Assembly: GCF_001653715.1 (NCBI RefSeq) | Contig: NZ_LWHQ01000034.1 | Location: 57,799-121,798, forward strand | Length of the DNA stretch: 64,000 nucleotides | DNA from: Methylobacterium platani | Lineage (GTDB): Bacteria; Pseudomonadota; Alphaproteobacteria; Rhizobiales; Beijerinckiaceae | Reading direction: 5' to 3' | Shown here: piece after piece, positions 42,085 to 50,885 of the stretch | Numbering within the stretch: the stretch's first letter is position 1 | Layout of the letters: every line of letters starts with the position of its first letter | Program-made: the position numbers and the translations under genes | The notes under the pieces: model-generated | The model's database searches: none | What the model was told of the DNA's origin: nothing | The model's input: the letters and a program-made list of their open reading frames with translations, nothing else

Positions 42085-42708
42085 ATGTCGGACGAGTTCG
42101 GTTCAGCCCCGGCCGGGGAACGGCTGGTGGGCGCCTTCGAGGAGGGCGCGCGCGACACCCGGTCCGGGCTCGACGCGACGGCGGATCGCCCGACCGAACT
42201 CGTCGAGGTCAGCGGCCGCATCAAGTGGTTCGACGTCGCCAAGGGCTTCGGCTTCATCGTGCCGGACAGCGGCGCGCCGGACGTGCTGCTCCACGTCACC
42301 TGCCTGCGCCGCGACGGCCACCAGGGCGCCAGCGAGGGGGCGCGGATCGTGGTCGAGGCGGTGCAGCGCCCCCGCGGCTGGCAGGCCTTCCGGGTGGTCT
42401 CCCTCGACCAGTCCACCGCGACCCACCCGGCCGAGCTGCCGATGCCGCGCACCCACGTCACCGTGGTGCCGACCAGCGGGCTCGAGATGGCGGTGGTGAA
42501 GTGGTTCAACCGCCTGCGCGGCTTCGGCTTCCTGAGCCGCGGCGACGGCACCCCGGACATCTTCGTCCACATGGAGACCCTGCGGCGCTACGGCATCGCC
42601 GAGCTGAAGCCCGGCGAGCACGTCATGGTGCGCTACGGCGACGGCTCGAAGGGCCTGATGGCCGCCGAGGTGCGCATGGCCGAGGGCGGACCGCCGTCGT
42701 CGCACTGA
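42085..42708 (+). CDS. double cold-shock-domain protein
   Basis: This 207-residue protein has two OB-fold cold-shock domains: the first (about 42-110) with KWFDVAKGFGFI and DVLLHVT, the second (about 135-205) with KWFNRLRGFGFL and DIFVHM. They bind single-stranded RNA or DNA. The N-terminal 40 residues are acidic and probably disordered. Double-domain forms paired with a DUF192 gene downstream are common in Rhizobiales (from memory). The ATG at 42085 is chosen over a TTG nine bases upstream; the upstream region is AT-rich. Confidence 0.93.
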   Translation: MSDEFGSAPAGERLVGAFEEGARDTRSGLDATADRPTELVEVSGRIKWFDVAKGFGFIVPDSGAPDVLLHVTCLRRDGHQGASEGARIVVEAVQRPRGWQAFRVVSLDQSTATHPAELPMPRTHVTVVPTSGLEMAVVKWFNRLRGFGFLSRGDGTPDIFVHMETLRRYGIAELKPGEHVMVRYGDGSKGLMAAEVRMAEGGPPSSH

Positions 42709-42804
42709 CCCGCCTCGCCCGACCGATCACATTTTCGATTCGCCTCTGTTTCCGGCGGCGGCTCCCCCATCCCTTTCGCCGGGTCATGCGCTAGCTCACG
42801 CCTC

Positions 42805-43308
42805 ATGTCGCTCCGCTTCGCACGGCCTCGGGCCGCTCCGGCTTTCGCCGCCTCGCCGCGCCGGCTCCTCGCCGCGCTCCTGTTCCTGCTCCTCCCGGCC
42901 CTGGCCTCGCCGGCCTTCGCCGACGGTCCGTTCGAGCCGCTGACCATCGTCTCGCGCTCCGGCCGCCACACCTTCCAGGTCGAGGTGATGCGCGACGATG
43001 CCGGACGGGCGCAGGGGCTGATGTTCCGCCGCGCCATGGCGCCGGACCGCGGCATGCTGTTCGACTTCGAGCGCAACGCCCCGGTGGCGATGTGGATGAA
43101 GAACACCTACCTGCCGCTCGACATGCTGTTCATCCGGCCGAACGGCACGGTGGCGCGCATCGCGGCCGATACCGAGCCGCTCTCGACCCGCACCATCGAC
43201 TCCGGCGAGCCGGTGCTGGGCGTGCTCGAGCTCAACGCCGGCACCGCCGCGCGCCTCGGGCTGCACCCGGGCGACAAGGTCGAGCACCCGCTGTTCCGCG
43301 GGCGCTGA
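42805..43308 (+). CDS. DUF192 secreted protein
   Basis: This 167-residue protein has a long N-terminal signal (hydrophobic LLAALLFLLLPALASPAFA, cleavage near residue 39) and a DUF192 domain: AQGLMFRRAMAPDRGMLFDF, MWMKNTYLPLDMLFI and VLELNAGTAARLGLHPGD. The family is of unknown function. It lies 96 bases after the cold-shock gene on the same strand, and a GC-rich hairpin follows it. Confidence 0.9.
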   Translation: MSLRFARPRAAPAFAASPRRLLAALLFLLLPALASPAFADGPFEPLTIVSRSGRHTFQVEVMRDDAGRAQGLMFRRAMAPDRGMLFDFERNAPVAMWMKNTYLPLDMLFIRPNGTVARIAADTEPLSTRTIDSGEPVLGVLELNAGTAARLGLHPGDKVEHPLFRGR

Positions 43309-43313
43309 GCGAA

Positions 43314-43333
43314 CCGGCGGCCGAGGCCGCCGG
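43314..43333. terminator. possible hairpin terminator between convergent genes
   Basis: Inverted repeat CCGGCGG-CCGAGG-CCGCCGG, six bases after the DUF192 stop and eight before the end of the convergent lipoprotein gene. There is no T run, so termination is uncertain. Confidence 0.4.
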
Positions 43334-43341
43334 ATCCCTCG

Positions 43342-43557
43342 TCAGAAGCCGCGGTTCGAGATGCTCGGGATCGACGGCTGGGTGAAGGCGCGGTTCACGT
43401 CGGGCCGGCGCTGCGTCCCGTTGGTGTCGTTGGAGCGCACGTAGTTCTTGGTGTCGAAGGTCTCGGCGAGGCCGGTGCCGCGCGGGTCGCCGGCGCTGGT
43501 GCAGGCGGCCGCGAGGCAGGCGAGGGTGAGCGCCGCGGCGGCTTGGAGGAAACGCAT
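43342..43557 (-). CDS. small predicted lipoprotein
   Basis: This 71-residue protein has a lipobox LAAAC (Cys near residue 19) after a hydrophobic stretch. The mature part is polar with an Asn/Thr/Arg-rich segment (KNYVRSNDTNGTQRRPDVN). It belongs to the many tiny alphaproteobacterial lipoproteins without known function. Confidence 0.65.
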   Translation of the reverse strand: MRFLQAAAALTLACLAAACTSAGDPRGTGLAETFDTKNYVRSNDTNGTQRRPDVNRAFTQPSIPSISNRGF

Positions 43558-43770
43558 GGATCGGTCCTGATTCTCGGGCGGCCGGGCCGGGCTTCCGGCG
43601 CCGACGGAGCAGCCGGGGTGCCCGCCTCCCGCCCGGCCGTCAAGGCGGCGACGCCCGCCGCCGCCGCAAACCCCTCCCCTGTGCCCCCCGCGCCGCTCCT
43701 GGCGGAATGTGTGGAGGGCCGCGATTCTCCGGCTGGCGGAGTCGGGAGCTTTGCGCGAGAGTCCGGGCCG

Positions 43771-44019
43771 ATGAGCAACGTCGTTCCCCTGCTGCGCCCG
43801 CGTCCGGCGCCCGATGCCGCCGCCCGCGCCACCGCGACGGTCGTCTCCGACCTGGTGACGATCGCCGAGCAGCTGCACGACATCGGCGCCCGCGCCGCCT
43901 TCCTCGGCCGCCCGCGGGGCGAGACCGAGCGCACGGTGCAGATGGTGCTGGACGCCGTGACGTCGATCGAGCGGGCGCTCGACACGATCACCGACGGCGG
44001 GGACTACACGCCGTTCTGA
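43771..44019 (+). CDS. small helical hypothetical protein
   Basis: This 82-residue soluble protein has a Pro/Arg-containing start (MSNVVPLLRPRPAP) and then two amphipathic helices (about 18-48 and 52-76, RTVQMVLDAVTSIERALDTI). No signal peptide and no known motif. The start at 43771 follows GTCCGGG, a weak ribosome site. Confidence 0.55.
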   Translation: MSNVVPLLRPRPAPDAAARATATVVSDLVTIAEQLHDIGARAAFLGRPRGETERTVQMVLDAVTSIERALDTITDGGDYTPF

Positions 44020-44049
44020 GCTGCGGTCGGCACTCTGCTCGACGGCGGA

Positions 44050-44850
44050 ATGCCAAGCGTACCGTTGCGTCAGATGCGAGACACGGGCAGGATCGCGTTG
44101 CCCGACTCCGACGTGAGGTTTGTTTTCGTGCCGATCGAGCGGACGTCATGGCAGGGGCGAGCCGCGGCACGCGACCTGTCACTCGACTCGCTCCAGATAG
44201 ACCCGTTGGTTTTCGGCCGGGGGTTGCTCACCGATGAGGAGCACGCGCGACGTGTCTCGTCCGCGCTCCTCGCAGGTGCGCCCGATGAAGAGCCTCTGCG
44301 CGTTATCTGGAACCACGATGCGGATGACGGCGCCATCGTGATCGTCGCCACGAACTGCCGCGAAACGCAGGACGCGGTCGAGATCGAGCGTCGCTTCTCG
44401 CAGCGTGGAGATGGCGCTTGGGATGTCGAACATGCCTATTTCGCGATTTCCAGCCGCTACCAGGGCGGCGGTGGCGCCCGGCGAATGCTGCGGGCGAGCC
44501 TCGAAGTCTACGATCGCCTCGACATCGTCCGAATCGACGTTCACGCAAATCTGACCGTCGGAGGCTACGCCTGGGCGCGACTTGGATTCGTTGTGAACGA
44601 CGCGCGTCACGTTCGCGCGGCCTTGGCGGCAGCGTTCTCGGACGAGCCGGCCTCACCGCTGTTAGGCGCCGCTCAGAGGGCAGCCTGTGCCAGCAGTGAC
44701 GAAGACCTCATGTACAATCTGGCCTCCCTGACCGGCGCCGATGGAACGCCGCACGGTAAGCGCCTCCTTGCGGGATCGGGCTGGTATGGTCACTTGGATC
44801 TGACCAACCCGCGCCATCGCGAGAGGCTGGCCCGCAGCTTCGACGAGTGA
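44050..44850 (+). CDS. hypothetical protein, possible GNAT-like fold
   Basis: The 266-residue product is not firmly assigned. The central region VRIDVHANLTVGGYAWARLGF (about 158-178) resembles the strand-helix of GNAT-like proteins where the chain GGYAWARLGF closes the acyl-CoA-binding part, and RYQGGGGARRML precedes it at the place of the CoA phosphate loop. The N-terminal 100 residues are beta-rich and the C-terminal 60 are polar. Codon choice is less G/C-biased than in its neighbours. The next gene begins four bases after its stop, so the pair is an operon. Confidence 0.65.
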   Translation: MPSVPLRQMRDTGRIALPDSDVRFVFVPIERTSWQGRAAARDLSLDSLQIDPLVFGRGLLTDEEHARRVSSALLAGAPDEEPLRVIWNHDADDGAIVIVATNCRETQDAVEIERRFSQRGDGAWDVEHAYFAISSRYQGGGGARRMLRASLEVYDRLDIVRIDVHANLTVGGYAWARLGFVVNDARHVRAALAAAFSDEPASPLLGAAQRAACASSDEDLMYNLASLTGADGTPHGKRLLAGSGWYGHLDLTNPRHRERLARSFDE

Positions 44851-44854
44851 GTCC

Positions 44855-45508
44855 ATGCCGCGCAAGACGAAACAGGATCAGGCCGACACCGTCATCGTCT
44901 ATGAGGCTTCTCCGGGGCGCGCGCCCGCAAGTGCTCACGATGCGGCCGACGAGTTGCTGCCGCCCGAGCACCGCCTCTCCGACGAGGAGCGTGCTCAGCC
45001 GGCGCTGACCTGGCTACACCAGGACGCCTCGCACGGGAGGGGAATCCGAGCCGAACGGCGCAGGGAGCGCCACACGCGAACGGAGACAGCATCCCCTCCC
45101 CGTGAGGTGACGGAAACGGCCCTGACCGGCACTGTCGTCACGCCTACCTCGATCGCCGTGGTCGTGGAAGACGACGAGGACGCGCGCGGCCTCGCGGCCG
45201 CGATCATCGAGGACAGTGGCCTCAAAGTGATTGCGTGCGGCAACGCCGAGGATGCCCTGGAGCAAATGTGCCTCCATGGTTCTAACGTCGCCCTGCTGTT
45301 CGCCGATATGGACCTTTCGAGCGGCATGGACGGTGAAGCGCTCGCCCAGATCGTGAGGCGGAACTGGCCGGACACATGCGTGCTGGTGACCTCCCATCGA
45401 GACTCCGATGCGGCCCTACCGGATCACGCGGTCTACATGCCGAAGCCGTGGGAACCCGCGGATATGCTGGCAGCCATGATGAACCTGCGGCGTTCAAGAT
45501 CGGCGTAG
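44855..45508 (+). CDS. receiver-domain protein with basic/acidic N-terminal extension
   Basis: The 217-residue product has residues 1-95 as a polar, disordered-looking extension rich in Arg, Glu and Asp (MPRKTKQDQADTV, a segment LSDEERAQPALTWLHQD), and residues 98-212 as a response-regulator receiver: VVEDDEDARG, phosphoacceptor Asp in LLFADMDLSSG near residue 149, LVTSHRD and Lys in VYMPKPW. No output domain is seen. The extension could be a separate small protein fused to a receiver. It shares the lower G/C bias of the gene before it. Confidence 0.8.
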   Translation: MPRKTKQDQADTVIVYEASPGRAPASAHDAADELLPPEHRLSDEERAQPALTWLHQDASHGRGIRAERRRERHTRTETASPPREVTETALTGTVVTPTSIAVVVEDDEDARGLAAAIIEDSGLKVIACGNAEDALEQMCLHGSNVALLFADMDLSSGMDGEALAQIVRRNWPDTCVLVTSHRDSDAALPDHAVYMPKPWEPADMLAAMMNLRRSRSA

Positions 45509-45544
45509 GCGTCGCGTGGGCGGATCACCGATACGCCCCCGGGC

Positions 45545-46270
45545 TCACGCCCCGACGTCGAGCACGCTGCGGAAAACCGCGCCGTAATGGCAGGCCGCCG
45601 CCGCCAGCACGAAGCCGTGCCAGATGGCGTTCTGGAACGGCAGGCGCCGCCAGACGTGGAAGATCACGCCCAGCGAGTAGAGCAGGCCGCCGGCGCCGAG
45701 CAGCCACAGGGCCGGCGGCGACAGAGCGGCGATGACCGACTCGTAGGCCATGATGCCGCTCCAGCCGAGGGCCAGGTACAGGGCGATCGCCAGCCGGTCG
45801 AAGCGCCCGGGCAGGGTCAGCTTCACGGCGGCGCCCGCCGCCGCCACCAGCCAGATCCCGGCGAGCAGGCCGAAGGCGAAGGTGTCGGTGCCGACGAGCG
45901 TGACGAGCGGCGTGTAGGTGCCAGCGATCATCAGGAAGATGGTGGCGTGGTCGGCCCGGCGCAGGCGCCATTTCAGCCGGCCGACGGGACACATGTTGTA
46001 GGCCGCCGAGGTGCCGAGCATCGCCACGAGCCCGGCGGCGTAGACGCCGACCGCCACCTTCTCGGAGGGGGCGAGGTTCGACAGGGCGGCGCTGATCGTC
46101 AGCGCCAGGGCGCCGATCACGCCGAGGCTCACGCCGACCACGTGGACGACGCCGTCGGCCAGCAATTCGCGCGGCGTGTAGGTCCAGGCGAGGCTCAGGG
46201 GCCGGCCGTCGGGGGCGAAGCGTGCATTCAAGGCTGGGGACGCGGTCAGGGATTGCTCCTGCACGGACAT
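45545..46270 (-). CDS. PAQR-family membrane protein (hemolysin III / TrhA-like)
   Basis: This 241-residue protein has seven membrane helices. Conserved family residues are visible: DGVVHVVGVSLG in helix 1, SAAYNMCP, RRADHATIFLMIAGTYTPL and VIFHVWRRLPFQNAIWHGFVLAAAACHY, which supply the His/Asp zinc site. The family includes hemolysin III-like and adiponectin-receptor-like ceramidase proteins; TrhA maintains membrane energy homeostasis in E. coli. Confidence 0.92.
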   Translation of the reverse strand: MSVQEQSLTASPALNARFAPDGRPLSLAWTYTPRELLADGVVHVVGVSLGVIGALALTISAALSNLAPSEKVAVGVYAAGLVAMLGTSAAYNMCPVGRLKWRLRRADHATIFLMIAGTYTPLVTLVGTDTFAFGLLAGIWLVAAAGAAVKLTLPGRFDRLAIALYLALGWSGIMAYESVIAALSPPALWLLGAGGLLYSLGVIFHVWRRLPFQNAIWHGFVLAAAACHYGAVFRSVLDVGA

Positions 46271-46362
46271 CGGGCCTCCGCTCTCGGGAGCCGGAAGGGT
46301 CCTCCCGGTCGATCCAAGTTAAGCTGGAAGCATGAACGTAGGACGAACGTTCCCGGCCGCGC

Positions 46363-47457
46363 TCAGACGACGCGCAGGGCGGTCGGCCTCGGCGGGCGGC
46401 AGAGCCGGGCATGCGCCGTCGCCATGCCGAGAACCAGCATCGCGGCGACCTGATGCATCAGGCCCGCCCAGAGCGGCACGACGAGCAGCAGCGTGACGAT
46501 GCCGAGCGTCGCCTGCGCGGCGACGAGGCCGCCGAGCGCCGTGGCCCGCCGCGCCGCGCCGGTGCCCGGTGCGGTGCGCCGGACGTCGACGGCGTGGAGG
46601 AGGCTGAGGATCAGCAGCGCGTAGGCGGTCAGCCGGTGGTTGAACTGCACCAGGGTGACGTTGTCGACGAAGTTCTCGATCCACGGCGTGCCGGAGAACA
46701 GGCCGGCCGGGACGAGGGCGCCGTCCATCAGCGGCCAGGTGTTGTAGGTCAGCCCCGCCTTTGCGCCGGCGACGAGGCCGCCGAGCGCGATCTGCACCAG
46801 CACCAGGGCCATCAGGGCGAGCGCGCTGCCGGAGATCCGGGCCGGCACGACCTCGTCGCGCCGCCGGTCGAGGCCGGAGGCGAGCCAGACGAGGCCGGCA
46901 TAGATCGCGCTCGCCAGCGTCAGGTGCAGGGCGAGCTTGACCGGCGCGACCGCGGTCATGCCCGGCTGCAGGCCCGACGCGACCATGATCCAGCCGACCG
47001 CCCCCTGCAGGCCGCCGAGCACGCCGAGGCCGAGGAGGCTCAGGGACAGGCGCCGGTCGAGCTGGCCGCGCCACCAGAAGAACAGCAGCGGCAGGAAGAA
47101 CGCGAAGCCGATCAGCCGGCCGAGCAGCCGGTGGCCCCATTCCCAGCCGTAGATGAACTGGAACTCCGACAGGGTCATGCCCTGGTTGAGCAGCCGGTAC
47201 TGCGGCGTCGCCTGGTACTTGGCGAATTCCTCGGCCCAGGCGTGTCCGGAGAGCGGCGGGATCGCGCCGGTGACCGGCTTCCACTCGGTGATCGACAGGC
47301 CGGAGCCGGTCAGCCGCGTCGCGCCGCCGACCGCCACCATCGCCACCACCAGGGCGGCCATGACGAAGAGCCAGGTCCGCACGGCGCGGCGGGACCGGGG
47401 GGCCGCCGTGACGGGTGCCGCGTGCGGGGCGAGGCCGAGGGTGGAGGTGCTGCTCAT
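46363..47457 (-). CDS. ctaA: heme A synthase (COX15/CtaA)
   Basis: This 364-residue inner membrane enzyme hydroxylates heme O to heme A for cytochrome oxidase. It has eight membrane helices and the family motifs GGATRLTGSGLSITEWKP near residue 45, EFQFIYGWEWGHRLLGR near residue 98, GLVAGAKAGLTYNTWPLMDG near residue 228 and the heme-ligating His in QFNHRLTAY. The alphaproteobacterial (type 2) form without the cysteine pair is seen. It stands apart from other oxidase genes. Confidence 0.95.
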   Translation of the reverse strand: MSSTSTLGLAPHAAPVTAAPRSRRAVRTWLFVMAALVVAMVAVGGATRLTGSGLSITEWKPVTGAIPPLSGHAWAEEFAKYQATPQYRLLNQGMTLSEFQFIYGWEWGHRLLGRLIGFAFFLPLLFFWWRGQLDRRLSLSLLGLGVLGGLQGAVGWIMVASGLQPGMTAVAPVKLALHLTLASAIYAGLVWLASGLDRRRDEVVPARISGSALALMALVLVQIALGGLVAGAKAGLTYNTWPLMDGALVPAGLFSGTPWIENFVDNVTLVQFNHRLTAYALLILSLLHAVDVRRTAPGTGAARRATALGGLVAAQATLGIVTLLLVVPLWAGLMHQVAAMLVLGMATAHARLCRPPRPTALRVV

Positions 47458-47521
47458 GCGCGCCCGCTTAGCGGTGGGACCGGGCCTCGCGCAACGTCCT
47501 GCGGTGCCGCACCGGCCGGCC

Positions 47522-48661
47522 CTACGCCTCCGGCCGCGCCAGCACCCCGCCGCTGATCGCCTCGCTCACCCCCGTCGTCGACGGGAAGGTGATCGGCAGC
47601 CCCTCGATCGAGCGGACCGCCAGGTAGGCGAAGGCCTGGGCCTCCAGGAAGGCCGAGGACCAGCCGATGGCGTCGGCGGTCGTGATCTCGGCGCGCAAGA
47701 AGTAGTTGAGCTGGCGCAGCAACTCGCCGTTGCGCGCCCCGCCGCCGGCGACGATCCAGCGGACCGGCGGGTCGGAAGCGTGGTCGAGGGCCCGGGCGAC
47801 GGCCCGCGCCGTGAAGGCGGTGAGCGTCGCGGCGCCGTCCTCGGTCGAGAGCTGGCCGGCGAGCTTGTGCGAGAACCAGTTGCGATCGAGCGACTTCGGC
47901 GGCCGGCGCGAGAAGAACGGGTGGATCAGGAGCCAGGCGAGCAGCGGCTCGTCCGGCCGGCCGCGGGCGGCGGTGCGGCCGTTGTCGTCGAGCGCGTGGC
48001 CGGTGCGCTCGCGCATCCAGTCGTCGATCAGCGCGTTGCCCGGCCCGGTATCGAAGGCGAGGATGCGGCCGTCGCGGGCGATCAGGGTCGCGTTGGCGAC
48101 GCCCCCGATATTGAGGATGCCGAGGCTCTCGGTGAAGCCCGAGGCCTGGGCCAGCGCCCGGTGGAAGACGGGCACCAGCGGCGCCCCCTGCCCGCCCGCC
48201 TCGATGTCGGCGTGGCGCAGGTCCGACACCACCTTGATGCCGAGGCGGCGGCTCAAGGCGCCCCCGTCGCCGATCTGCACGCTCATCTTCTGGTCGGGCC
48301 GGTGCACCACGGTCTGGCCGTGGAAGCCGACCACGTCGATGTCGGCGGGGGAGAGGCCGTTCTCGGCGAGGAAGTTCTCGACCGCCTCGGCGTGGAGCCG
48401 CGTCACCAGCTCCTCGGCCTGGGCGAGGCAGCCCGGTCGCTCGCTGCGCTCGGTCACGGCCTCCGCGTCGATCAGCGCCTGGCGCAGGAGCGCCCGGTCG
48501 TCGTCGGAATAGGCGCGGTAGCCCGTCGGGCCCAGGGGCTCGAGGTAGCCGTTGTGGCTGCGCTCGACCCGGATGGTCTCGCCGTCGGTCTCGATGAGCG
48601 CGACGTCGACGCCGTCGAGGGAGGTGCCGCTCATCAGCCCGATCGCCCGCCGCATCGTCAT
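47522..48661 (-). CDS. anmK: anhydro-N-acetylmuramic acid kinase
   Basis: This 379-residue kinase of the ASKHA fold recycles cell-wall 1,6-anhydro-MurNAc to MurNAc-6-phosphate. The N-terminal GLMSGTSLDGVDVAL, VGFHGQTVVHRP and LNIGGVANATLI motifs and the C-terminal ATP site IVAGGGARNGELL are all present. It is divergent from tyrS with 129 bases between, an arrangement seen in many proteobacteria (from memory). Confidence 0.95.
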   Translation of the reverse strand: MTMRRAIGLMSGTSLDGVDVALIETDGETIRVERSHNGYLEPLGPTGYRAYSDDDRALLRQALIDAEAVTERSERPGCLAQAEELVTRLHAEAVENFLAENGLSPADIDVVGFHGQTVVHRPDQKMSVQIGDGGALSRRLGIKVVSDLRHADIEAGGQGAPLVPVFHRALAQASGFTESLGILNIGGVANATLIARDGRILAFDTGPGNALIDDWMRERTGHALDDNGRTAARGRPDEPLLAWLLIHPFFSRRPPKSLDRNWFSHKLAGQLSTEDGAATLTAFTARAVARALDHASDPPVRWIVAGGGARNGELLRQLNYFLRAEITTADAIGWSSAFLEAQAFAYLAVRSIEGLPITFPSTTGVSEAISGGVLARPEA

Positions 48662-48790
48662 GCCGATTAGCCCCCGTGCCTTTCGGGGCCGGCGCTGCTA
48701 TGGACCGACCCGTTCCGAATCCGACGGAGCTAGCATGGCGGCGCCGCTCTGTCGCGCTGTCGCCCACCCGCGAGACTGATCGAGAGTTCC

Positions 48791-50065
48791 ATGGCCGCGC
48801 CCACCGACTTCGCGCCGCGTTCCGACTTCCTCCGCGTCCTCCTGGAGCGCGGCTACGTCCACCAATGCTCCGATTTCGCGGGCGTGGACGAGGCCGCCCG
48901 CGAGGGCCGGCTGACGGCCTATGTCGGCTACGATTGCACGGCGCCGTCGCTGCATATCGGCCACCTGCTCTCGATCATGATGCTGCACTGGCTCCAGGCG
49001 ACCGGCGGCAAGCCGGTGGCGCTGATGGGCGGCGGCACCACCCGGGTCGGCGACCCGTCGGGCCGCGACGAGACCCGCAAGATCCTGACGCTCGACCAGA
49101 TCGAGGCCAACAAGGCCGAGATCGGCAAGACCTTCTCGCGCTTCCTCGATTTCGGTGCCGGCGCGAACGCCGCGCTGATGGCCGACAACGCCGAGTGGCT
49201 GACCACGCTCAACTACATCGAGATGCTGCGCGACATCGGCCGCCACTTCTCGGTCAACCGGATGCTGTCGATGGACAGCGTGCGGCTGCGGCTGGAGCGC
49301 GACCAGGAGCTGTCCTTCCTGGAATTCAACTACATGATCCTGCAGGCCTACGACTTCGCCGAGCTGAACCGCCGCTACGGCGTGACGCTGCAGATGGGCG
49401 GCTCGGACCAGTGGGGCAACATCGTCACCGGCATCGATCTCGGCCGGCGCCTCGGCACGCCGCAGCTCCACGCCCTGACCTGCCCGCTGGTGACGACGGC
49501 GTCCGGCGCCAAGATGGGCAAGACGGCCTCCGGCGCGGTCTGGCTCAACCCGGACATGCTGAGCCCCTACGAGTACTGGCAGTTCTGGCGCAACACCGAG
49601 GATGCCGATGTCGGCCGCTTCCTGCGCCTGTTCACCCTGATGCCGCTCGACGAGGTCGCCCGGCTCGAGGCGCTCGGCGGCCAGGAGATCAACGAGGCCA
49701 AGAAGGTGCTCGCGACCGAGGCGGCCGCCCTGCTCCACGGCCGCGAGGCGGCGGAGAGCGCCGCCGAGACGGCGCGGCGCACCTTCGAGGAGGGCGCGCT
49801 CGCCCAGAGCCTGCCCACCGTCGAGGTCTCCCGCGCGGCGATCGAGGCGGGCCTCGGCGTGCTCTCCGCCTTCGGGCCGGAGCACGCGGCCCTCGTGCCC
49901 TCGACCAGCGAGGCCCGACGCCAGGTGAAGAGCGGCGGGCTCAGGGTCAACGACGCGCCCGTCACCGACGAGCGCGCGGTGATCGGCACCGGCGACGTGA
50001 CGCCGGAAGGCGTGGTGAAGCTGTCCTTCGGCCGCAAGAAGCACGTGCTGCTGCGGGTGGTGTAG
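48791..50065 (+). CDS. tyrS: tyrosyl-tRNA synthetase
   Basis: This 424-residue class I synthetase has the nucleotide-binding HIGH motif in APSLHIGHLLS (near residue 55), a KMSKS-type KMGKT near residue 243, QMGGSDQWGNI in the tyrosine pocket, and a C-terminal S4 RNA-binding domain (about 350-424) ending GRKKHVLLRV. It charges tRNA-Tyr and is the TyrRS type common in proteobacteria. A hairpin terminator follows. Confidence 0.97.
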   Translation: MAAPTDFAPRSDFLRVLLERGYVHQCSDFAGVDEAAREGRLTAYVGYDCTAPSLHIGHLLSIMMLHWLQATGGKPVALMGGGTTRVGDPSGRDETRKILTLDQIEANKAEIGKTFSRFLDFGAGANAALMADNAEWLTTLNYIEMLRDIGRHFSVNRMLSMDSVRLRLERDQELSFLEFNYMILQAYDFAELNRRYGVTLQMGGSDQWGNIVTGIDLGRRLGTPQLHALTCPLVTTASGAKMGKTASGAVWLNPDMLSPYEYWQFWRNTEDADVGRFLRLFTLMPLDEVARLEALGGQEINEAKKVLATEAAALLHGREAAESAAETARRTFEEGALAQSLPTVEVSRAAIEAGLGVLSAFGPEHAALVPSTSEARRQVKSGGLRVNDAPVTDERAVIGTGDVTPEGVVKLSFGRKKHVLLRVV

Positions 50066-50086
50066 AGAATCCGGGGCCCGCCCGGA

Positions 50087-50114
50087 AACCCTCCCCCCTC
50101 CGCGGGGGAGGGTT
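50087..50114 (+). terminator. hairpin terminator after tyrS
   Basis: Perfect inverted repeat AACCCTCCCCC / GGGGGAGGGTT with a six-base loop, 22 bases after the tyrS stop. The T run is absent, but the stem is strong. Confidence 0.65.
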
Positions 50115-50236
50115 CGTGCGCGCGGCGTGAAAAGCCCCGCCGCGGCGGGGGCCGGGCGGGGCTCGAAGTCGAGGTCCAGAGATCCGGAGGTTAAGACCAC
50201 CCCGGGGGCCGGCGCATCCTCCGTTTGCGGGACGAA

Positions 50237-50533
50237 TCAGGCGTGCGGGCGGGCCCGGCGCCGCGGCATCGCCCGTGCCGTGGCCGCAGGCGTGCAACGC
50301 TGCCAGCCCCAATGGTCGTAGGGGCCCGTCGCGCGCGCCTCGCACCAGCCCTGGCGACGCAGCGCCGCGGCGGAGCGGTCGCGGTCCTCGCAGGCCTGGT
50401 TGGCGAGCGGCGAGGCCGGCAGCGCGCAGGCGGCGTCGGCACGCTGCCAGCGCGCGACGGGGTCGTCGGCCGCGGCGGGCGCGGCGCCCGCGGCGAGGAG
50501 CGCGACGAGGAGGAAGGGGCGCAGGGGCGACAT
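50237..50533 (-). CDS. small secreted protein, function unknown
   Basis: This 98-residue protein has a signal peptide (LLVALLAAGAAPAAADD, cleavage near residue 23) and a mature part with four cysteines (DAACALP, NQACEDR, GWCEAR, QRCTP) probably in two disulfides, ending in an Arg-rich tail. The ATG at 50533 is preferred over the GTG one codon earlier. No family is recognised. Confidence 0.6.
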   Translation of the reverse strand: MSPLRPFLLVALLAAGAAPAAADDPVARWQRADAACALPASPLANQACEDRDRSAAALRRQGWCEARATGPYDHWGWQRCTPAATARAMPRRRARPHA

Positions 50534-50885
50534 CACGCGGGGCCTCGGTGAAGCTCGATGCTGACACTCGATACGATCGATGATCGACGATCGACGATCG
50601 TGGCAGGGATCGGACGGATTCGCGCAGTTTCGTCAAGCAGAAACCCGACTTCGCGCGAGGGCCTAATCCTTTCGGCCGAGTCGTGCCGCCGACCCGGACT
50701 GCCCGCCCCGTCCCGGACCCTGCGGATCGACCGCGGTCTTTGTTTCATGCGTGCTCCATCTTCGGAGCGGTTCATCCCTTCGGTGGTGTGGCCCTCGGGC
50801 GGTGTGGCCGCCGGCGCTCTCGCCAGCGCCGCAATCCTGTGCTCAAAGAGCCCGGACCTCATCCTGGACGGGCTCCCCCAGACCC
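50534..50885. other. gene-free stretch with a short tandem repeat
   Basis: No convincing gene. At 50575-50600 a run of GATCGA/GATCGAC units (GATCGATGATCGACGATCG) repeats with a 7-base period. The rest is ordinary GC-rich sequence before the DedA-type gene, which probably has its promoter here. Confidence 0.45.
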
